Below are positions 58,335 through 64,000 of a stretch of 64,000 nt of DNA, piece by piece. Made by a program: the position numbers and the translations under genes. Below the pieces are notes generated by a model that did not search any database, had not been told where the DNA came from, and saw nothing but the letters and a program-made list of their open reading frames with translations. The stretch's first letter is position 1. Every line of letters begins with the position of its first letter. Source of the DNA: Ipomoea triloba (lineage: Eukaryota > Streptophyta > Magnoliopsida > Solanales > Convolvulaceae); assembly GCF_003576645.1 (NCBI RefSeq), contig NC_044921.1:26230203-26294202 (forward strand). Direction: 5' to 3'.

Positions 58335-58387
58335 TTTGCCTATATGTGGCATCCGCCTAATCTTAATTCTATAACACACACATAACA

Positions 58388-59944
58388 ATGTCATATAGAG
58401 GGATGGGTGGGCAATTGAGGAGTATGCTTAATTATAAGCTTTGCAAGCCATGCATTTCACTTGTCTCCCAAACCAAGAAGAGTTTGTCCCTTTTCATAAA
58501 ATGGCCATTCTGGGAACTAAGTTATGCTTATTCTTCAGCTCAAATTCCCACCAAAACTAAGAATTCAGAATGTAAAAGTTACCATAGCTCTAGAGAACAA
58601 AAGTATCTGTTTCTTTTCAAGAAATGTTCCACCACAAGAGGGATAGAACAAGTGCATGCCCAAATCATTCAAGCTGGATTAACTCACAGCCTTTATCTCC
58701 TAGGCAAGATCATTGCTTTCTGCGCTATCTCTGAGCAGGGATCAATGGATTATGCTGTCTCCGTTTTTGAGCATGCCGAGAGTTCAGATGGGTTTCTGTG
58801 GAATACAATGATCAGAGGGTTTGTGAGGATTTATGAGGTTGAAAGAGCAATTGAATACTACAAGAAAATGCAGGAAAATGGGATGGGGGCAGATAATTTT
58901 ACATTTTCTTTCTTGTTGAAGCTATGTGGGCAGTTGGGATCCGGCATGTTGGGAAAGCAGCTGCATAGCAGTGTGGTGAAATCTGGGCAGCAAAGCCATG
59001 TTTTTGTGTTGAATACTCTGATTCATATGTATGGTATGTTGAAGGATGTTGAGGTTGCTGACCAGCTGTTTGAGGAAATTCCTAAACCAGGATTGGTGGC
59101 TTGGAATACCATAATTGACTGTCATATGAGCTGTGGGGAGCATGCTAAGGCCCTACATTTGTTTGAAAGAATGCAGAAATGTGGTGTGGGGTTTGATGAG
59201 GCAACACTGGTTGTGACCCTATCAGCTTGTTCAGAAATGGGTGGTTTGGATTATGGGAGATGGCTGCATTTTCTTGTGGATAATAGTAGCCTTAGTAGAA
59301 CTCTTCAGGTCTGCAATTCGCTAATCGATATGTATGCAAAGTGTGGTGAAGTTGAAGAAGCATACAGGGTATTCGACAAGATGAATGTGAGAAATTTAGT
59401 CACATGGAATACAATGATCTTAGGGTATGCAATCCATGGCAATGGAGATGAAGCATTGAAGCTCTTCTCCAGAATGCTGAATGAGAAGCAGTGTTTCCCC
59501 AATGATGTTACTTTCTTGGGAGCTCTGTGTGCTTGTAGCCATGGAGGAATGGTAGAAGAAGGGAAGAGGTATTTCCACATTATGATTCATGACTTTCACA
59601 TTCAGCCAACACTGAAGCACTATGGTTGCATGGTGGATGTTCTTGCCCGAGCTGGATTCGTTCAGGAAGCGTACGATCTGATTACCAGTATGCCGGGGAG
59701 ATGCAATGATGTGATCTGGAGAACACTGTTGGGTGCTTGCAGGGTTCATGGCAAAGTGGAATTGGCAGAGGAAATCAGAAGTCATCTTCAACAAGATCAC
59801 AGCAGTGACTATGTTCTTCTTTCTAATGTGTATGCAAGTGCAGGCTTGTGGAACAATTTTATAGAAGCAAGGAAATCAATGAGGGACAGAGGAGTCCAGA
59901 AGCCAGCTCCTGGTAATAGTTTGATCAAATTCACACAAGAATGA
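58388..59944 (+). CDS. PLS-class pentatricopeptide repeat protein, E subgroup
   Basis: Single exon, 518 aa. The N-terminal ~65 residues are basic, Ser-rich and poor in acidic residues, like an organelle targeting peptide. PPR repeats follow from about residue 75 (VHAQIIQAGLTHSLYLLGKI, FLWNTMIRGFVRIYEVERAI, AYRVFDKMNVRNLVTWNTMI, NDVTFLGALCACSHGGMVEE). The E motif comes next (VIWRTLLGACRVHGKVELAE, DYVLLSNVYASAGLWNNFIE), and the protein ends just after an E+-like PAPGNSLIKF. There is no DYW domain. Such proteins are sequence-specific organellar RNA-binding factors, mostly for C-to-U editing, and need a partner for deaminase activity. The frame is clean and full length. The exact ortholog and RNA target are not determined. 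Confidence 0.92.
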   Translation: MSYRGMGGQLRSMLNYKLCKPCISLVSQTKKSLSLFIKWPFWELSYAYSSAQIPTKTKNSECKSYHSSREQKYLFLFKKCSTTRGIEQVHAQIIQAGLTHSLYLLGKIIAFCAISEQGSMDYAVSVFEHAESSDGFLWNTMIRGFVRIYEVERAIEYYKKMQENGMGADNFTFSFLLKLCGQLGSGMLGKQLHSSVVKSGQQSHVFVLNTLIHMYGMLKDVEVADQLFEEIPKPGLVAWNTIIDCHMSCGEHAKALHLFERMQKCGVGFDEATLVVTLSACSEMGGLDYGRWLHFLVDNSSLSRTLQVCNSLIDMYAKCGEVEEAYRVFDKMNVRNLVTWNTMILGYAIHGNGDEALKLFSRMLNEKQCFPNDVTFLGALCACSHGGMVEEGKRYFHIMIHDFHIQPTLKHYGCMVDVLARAGFVQEAYDLITSMPGRCNDVIWRTLLGACRVHGKVELAEEIRSHLQQDHSSDYVLLSNVYASAGLWNNFIEARKSMRDRGVQKPAPGNSLIKFTQE

Positions 59945-60399
59945 GGCTGCCATTCTGCACTGTTTTGGCAGAGGCCTAAAGAGTCAAATCCAACACCCGG
60001 CCTCTAAAAAATGTAACAGAGCCAAAAAAAATTTGGCAGTATAAGGAAATAAAGTTGCGCATTTACTACAAGCTATAACTTTTAGCGTAATGGTAAGTAT
60101 TTAATCTAACAAGTGGTATCAGAACCAAAACTATGCAGTTAAGGCTAGCAAATGCTGGGAAGTGAAATTGTTGGACAGAGACAGGTGAAGGGTCAAGTCC
60201 AACACCAGGTTGTTAGGGGGATCGTCCTGTAGTAATGCATTCCAATATACATCAAAAAGATTGAGGCTTTATACTGTAACAGGAGATTCATGTCTCAAAT
60301 TTCAGAAACTGGTTGATTTTATTGGAGATGAACAATGGAGTTACAGAAACTATTGCATACAACTCAATTCCAGAAAGAAAAAACAAAGCACTCTCTGAT
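59945..60399. other. Intergenic between convergent PPR and DUF962 genes
   Basis: Holds the 3' ends of both genes. A GTGGTATCAGAACCA motif near 60114 resembles a tRNA-iMet primer-binding site of LTR retrotransposons, but no LTR is visible beside it. Confidence 0.5.
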
Positions 60400-61616
60400 T
60401 TAAGAGTTCTTCTTCTTTTGCTTTTCTTTCCATTCTTTAATTTCAGCATCTATCTTAGCTTGGACACTATCATGGAAGCCCGGGTACGGTTCATAGCCAA
60501 AGAAAGATTGAAGAGCCTGCATCAAATCGACAACTCACAGTCAGGAGCTAGTGTAATCAAACCATATCTCGTGTGCTCGAGACAAAATATATATTTACCT
60601 CCAACAGGACGAAGAAAGGAGCCATAAGGAACGCCTGTGCGAGATTGTCCAGCAAAGCAGGAGCTCGTTTCTACAACATCGAAAACCAAGATTGGGAGCA
60701 AGAAAACATAGACAGAATAGAGGTGACAGAACTACAGAAGTAAAGATTAATGAACTTCAAATCAATACCTCAAACACACCATGACCTATAAACTGTCCTG
60801 TCCAGCATATCACCTGAGCTGCAAGAACAAGCTGATCATACACATCCCACAGTTAGCATAACCTTTCCCAAACTCTGAACTATACATTTCTTTTGAAGAC
60901 CATAAATAAATCAAATTACAACATTTTAACTAACACCATCTCCCAGCAGAAAACACAGAAATTCAGCTCTAGATAATCTAACACCATCATATATCAATGA
61001 AATGTAAATACAAAAACCACATTACTCAGGCTTTCGACCACTGAGCTATGCCTCTATGACCTAACTATTTCTAAGTAGTTAGGTCAAAAATTGAGAGGGT
61101 CACTGCTATTCCTATCTTGCACGTCCTAAAATTCGGCCAGGACAACCAACAACACCCAACCCTACCAACATTTCATCTAATCTCATCTCAATCAACCAAT
61201 CAATTAGATTATGGACAAAACATGTTTATAACAAAATGAACAAAACAAAATCTTAGGAAAGGGAAAAGGTTGTCTACCTTCCAAGCACAGGAGAAACCTA
61301 GGCGATGAGCAAGGTGGCTGCTAGAGACCCAACAGAAGAAGCAAAGCAGGGCTCCCAAAAACCCAGCTTTCCTGTCCAAACCAATATAGTATATGCCATA
61401 AACCATAGCAAACAAGAACCCAAAATTGAACACAAGGACAGTGTGGCAACATAGCTGAACTTTGGAATCGCTGAAAATTGGGGGCGTGAAGTAGAAGAGA
61501 ACCAGAGAAGTGAAGAAAATGGGCCAAACAAATAACATGTGAATGAAGATATTCACTTTGTTGTTGTGGTATGATCCATAGAAGGCAAAGTGCTTCTCCA
61601 AATCGAACAATCCCAT
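60400..61616 (-). CDS. DUF962/Mpo1-like (YGL010w-like) endoplasmic reticulum membrane protein
   Basis: Four exons on the minus strand (61616-61278, 60831-60769, 60670-60599, 60516-60400), all GT-AG and in frame, 196 aa. The N-terminal MGLFDLEKHFAFYGSYHNN contains the conserved His residues of the DUF962 family. About four membrane segments follow (for example IFIHMLFVWPIFFTSLVLFY, FNFGFLFAMVYGIYY, FLGALLCFFCWVSSSHLA). The C-terminal half carries the hallmark GQFIGHGVFEKRAPAL and a hydrophobic LLDNLAQAFLMAPFFVLLE. It ends in a Lys-rich tail (KEWKEKQKKKNS), which could retain it in the ER. The yeast member Mpo1 is an iron-dependent dioxygenase in 2-hydroxy fatty acid (phytosphingosine) breakdown. 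The plant function is inferred from homology only. Length matches plant homologs. Confidence 0.92.
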
Positions 61617-63593
61617 TCTCTTCTTCGCTTTCGGGTTCGTCTAAAAGACAGATTAAATGATTATTTTGGGGTGAAAGATCGAATTTTTTTTCTTTTGACT
61701 ATGGAACTGGGGGCTCTGGGGAATGGGGATTATGAAGAAGGAAGGAGACAACAGACTGAAAAAACCATCTAACAAGAAATCCGCTGTTTTCTTTCACACC
61801 ATTTACGTTGGTCATATGGTTTCTCGTTGGCATTGTGTTTTAATCCCATTGGATTGGACTATTCAATTTTAATTGATGACAACAAGATAGTCAGATAGAT
61901 ATATCAAAGACGACAAGATATATCAAACTACGTAACCGTGGCATCACGCAAATTCAATAAATTCATTAGTGTTAATCAAAATTTACTTTAAGATTTTGAA
62001 TGGTTATATACTTATATATAATTTTAAAAATATTTTATTCAATAAGGTTACAAATTGGTTAAATTTGAACCAATCTTGAAGATTTTCTAAGCACATATTA
62101 TAACCACCTTGAAGAGGACTAGTAGGCTTGGAGCTCAATTTTAGGTGATGGTCACTTCTATATAAGAGCATCTCAAAGACTCAAAGAGTCATGATTTTTT
62201 CATAAACTTTGAGGAGGCAAGTAGGAGAAAAAAATATAAAAATTAAAATAAAATTTAAAATTAAATGTTATGGCGTCTATGAGCGTGTGTAGTACACGCA
62301 CCTGCTTGGCGATGCAAGTGCACCCAATGGCCAATCCCAATGCACATTAGTATGATGATATCCATTATAAAGGTGGGCTCTCTTTTCACTAAGCCCAAAA
62401 GCATTCAAACCGAAGCCCACGACACACACTCCCTCTAGCTCTCCTAAAAAGGCTTTTCCATATGGGCTCCCATCATATTCTCAGTGAGAAATATTTTACA
62501 AAGGCCCACAATCATAATTCATAAAGCCCATTTAGTTGCCCACTAGTGAGTTTGAATTAGACTAAGAGGGACACTATCCATGGACATTTGATCCTGGTTA
62601 GAATGTGAATTAGTTGTCTATTCGAAGATTCTCAATAATTGTGAGTTTTGAAGAGTTTTTTTTAGGTGTGATTAGAAAAGAGAAAATGAAAGAAAAAATA
62701 ATTACACAGACTAACAAGACCCACCTTCTTCTCCATGCAAGCCTCACATTTTTAGACAAAAAACCACACCTCTTGCAAGAACCTCATTTCTTCTCTCTCC
62801 TCACCCTCTATCCTCCACATCATCCTTCTTTCTCAAAAATCTAGCAAAAACTTCAGATGGCCTTAGTTTTTCAGAACCAATTGGTCAAGACTTGCCCAAA
62901 TTGATTTACCTCATTGGAGTCTTTTGTCATCTAGGACTTCAAGGACAAACAATTTACATATTTTACATTATTTTTTATATCTAACTTGCCCACTATTACA
63001 TAATAACGAAGTTTAATTAGTGTAATTTTTAAATAGTGACTACAAATTTCGCTCATAAAAAACATCTTAGTAAAAGATCAACAATATACATTTCTACCTA
63101 TCTCTTATCATTGTGCATATATTTGTTTCCAAAATATAATCTCAAACAAGATATCTTTTGCCAGCATGGAATTTTAATCATCCAATTGTCCTACACTAAT
63201 TGGGCACCAAAGATTCTACATGGCAAAGATCTTTCAAACAAGATATACCCTTCACTTGCTGTTTTTTTATATTTCTTAATTAAAATTTATTTCCAGGTGG
63301 CAATCAGTGGGCCCTCCATGATCTTCCAAAGCCAACAGCAGCAAAGAAATAGATATATGGATATGGCAATCTGAGATAAGGATAAGATCCATCCATTCCC
63401 ATTGGCCAATCAAGAACTCACCATCCAATCACAGCCGTTGATTCCCAAAAATCTGTCCATGCAACTCAACACTCAACCATGGCCACAACCTTTTCACTCA
63501 ACTTGAAATGCTACAAATGCATACACAAAACTGACATTTGTATAAGTGAAAAAAACCCATCAGAATTTCTCATCATCATCCCGGTCGGAGAAT
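61617..63593. other. Intergenic between divergent DUF962 and Lhca4 genes
   Basis: AT-rich with no ORF bearing a recognisable domain. The two flanking genes point away from each other, so both promoters lie here. The Lhca4-proximal light-type promoter motifs are listed separately. Confidence 0.55.
63375..63430 (+). promoter_or_regulatory. I-box and CCAAT motifs upstream of Lhca4
   Basis: Two adjacent I-boxes (GATAAGGATAAG, 63375-63386) are followed by ATTGGCCAAT (63401-63410) and another CCAAT near 63425. Paired GATA motifs with CCAAT boxes are typical of light-harvesting gene promoters. They lie 165-220 bp before the start codon. Confidence 0.6.
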
Positions 63594-63796
63594 ATGGCCA
63601 CCGTTACACAAGCCTCCGCCGCCGTTTTCCGGCCATGCGCCTCCAAAACCAGATTCCTTACCGGATCGTCCGGTAAGCTGAACAGGGAAGTCTCTTTCAG
63701 GGCGTCTACATCTTCATCCAACGTTTCATTCAAGATTGAAGCCAAGAAAGGTGAATGGCTCCCCGGCTTGCCATCGCCGGCGTATCTCGACGGCAG
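63594..63796 (+). CDS. LHCA4: Light-harvesting complex I chlorophyll a/b protein Lhca4, first exon
   Basis: The first exon encodes 67 residues plus two bases of the next codon, and its donor is GTATAT at 63797. [14 protein letters not shown], the [16 protein letters not shown] stretch and [17 protein letters not shown] match Lhca4: a Ser/Arg-rich plastid transit peptide of about 50 residues followed by the start of the mature protein. The rest of the gene lies beyond the window. Intron 1 runs to the window end and contains CCGCCTAG-type repeat sequence after 63880. Lhca4 pairs with Lhca1 in the photosystem I antenna and carries the far-red chlorophylls, though that part of the protein is not visible here. 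The start at 63594 is chosen because it begins the transit peptide. An upstream ATG at 63479 is in another frame. Confidence 0.93.
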
Positions 63797-64000
63797 GTAT
63801 ATATATATACTCTATACACTAATACACCATTCTTTATTTCATCCCTCATTGAAAAAATTATGCCTAAACATTGATTAATAGGCACCCTAGCGCTGACCGG
63901 CCGCCTAGATTATCACTATAATTGGTGATCTATGTGGCTGACCAATTAGCTGTGCTTAGGCTGTCTAGTCGCTGACCGCCTAGGCCTTTTAGGTACCAAC

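Larger units (their letters stand above)
51148..58387. other. Gene desert with repeats
   Basis: The first ~400 bases are the NAC leader and promoter. Beyond that no ORF has a recognisable domain. Notable low-complexity pieces are a 17-C run at 52042-52058, a CAAAAA-type tract at about 53272-53345, and diverged direct repeats at 54035-54345 bounded by copies of TTTAGTAAATATTAATATTT. MITE-like inverted repeats are listed separately. Confidence 0.6.

Noticed and set aside
61018..61064. tRNA-like stretch (minus strand GCATAGCTCAGTGGTCGAAAG)
   Set aside because: Resembles a tRNA 5' half with box A, but no anticodon arm or T arm follows, so it is not a tRNA gene.

Overview
This is a plant nuclear window from a dicot. 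The genes have GT-AG introns in AT-rich DNA, and the families are plant-specific: NAC, PPR, a TOC1-like receiver, the GT37 fucosyltransferases and an Lhca4 antenna gene. Transposon relics are abundant. I cannot name the species. The window is draft sequence with two 25-N gaps and one single n. Two places look like failed contig merges: 1-3663 (one locus three times) and 26928-29796 (an identical 1434-bp block twice around one n).

Layout. 1-3663 is a triplicated repeat around a TA microsatellite. 3664-7500 is intergenic, with a hAT-like MITE and a tRNA-derived SINE. 7632-11772 holds a nine-exon CDK-like kinase of the IBS1 type. 13001-14002 (-) is a multi-pass membrane protein. 16571-17191 (-) is a three-exon TOC1-like protein that consists only of a receiver domain. 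17944-18900 is a PPR pseudogene and 19422-20744 an intact PPR gene.

22197-44017 is a tandem array of galactoside 2-alpha-L-fucosyltransferase-like genes (family GT37), all on the + strand. It holds FUT-a (22197-23922), FUT-b (25223-27497), a duplicated 3' piece of FUT-b (28363-28932), FUT-c (30441-32508), FUT-d (33835-36352), FUT-e (39396-42091) and two relics near 43.3 and 44.0 kb. The array is full of mobile DNA: solo LTRs at 36625-38280, 40368-41186 and 44023-44975 (each with a perfect 5-bp target-site duplication), a LINE tail at 42259-43233, a LINE/RNase H relic and MITEs. The paralogs do not share one intron pattern. Several introns appear to have been supplied by transposons: a MITE in FUT-d and FUT-e, a dispersed repeat in FUT-b, and possibly a solo LTR in FUT-e that could splice out in frame. 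This is the most interesting part of the window.

44976-49862 is gene-poor. 49863-51147 (-) is a NAC transcription factor of the NAC100/ORE1 type with a miR164-like site. 51148-58387 is a gene desert with two MITEs. 58388-59944 is another intact PPR gene. 60400-61616 (-) is a four-exon DUF962/Mpo1-like membrane protein. The window ends inside intron 1 of an Lhca4 gene whose first exon is 63594-63796. The genes are independent transcription units. Apart from the fucosyltransferase array they share no evident pathway.
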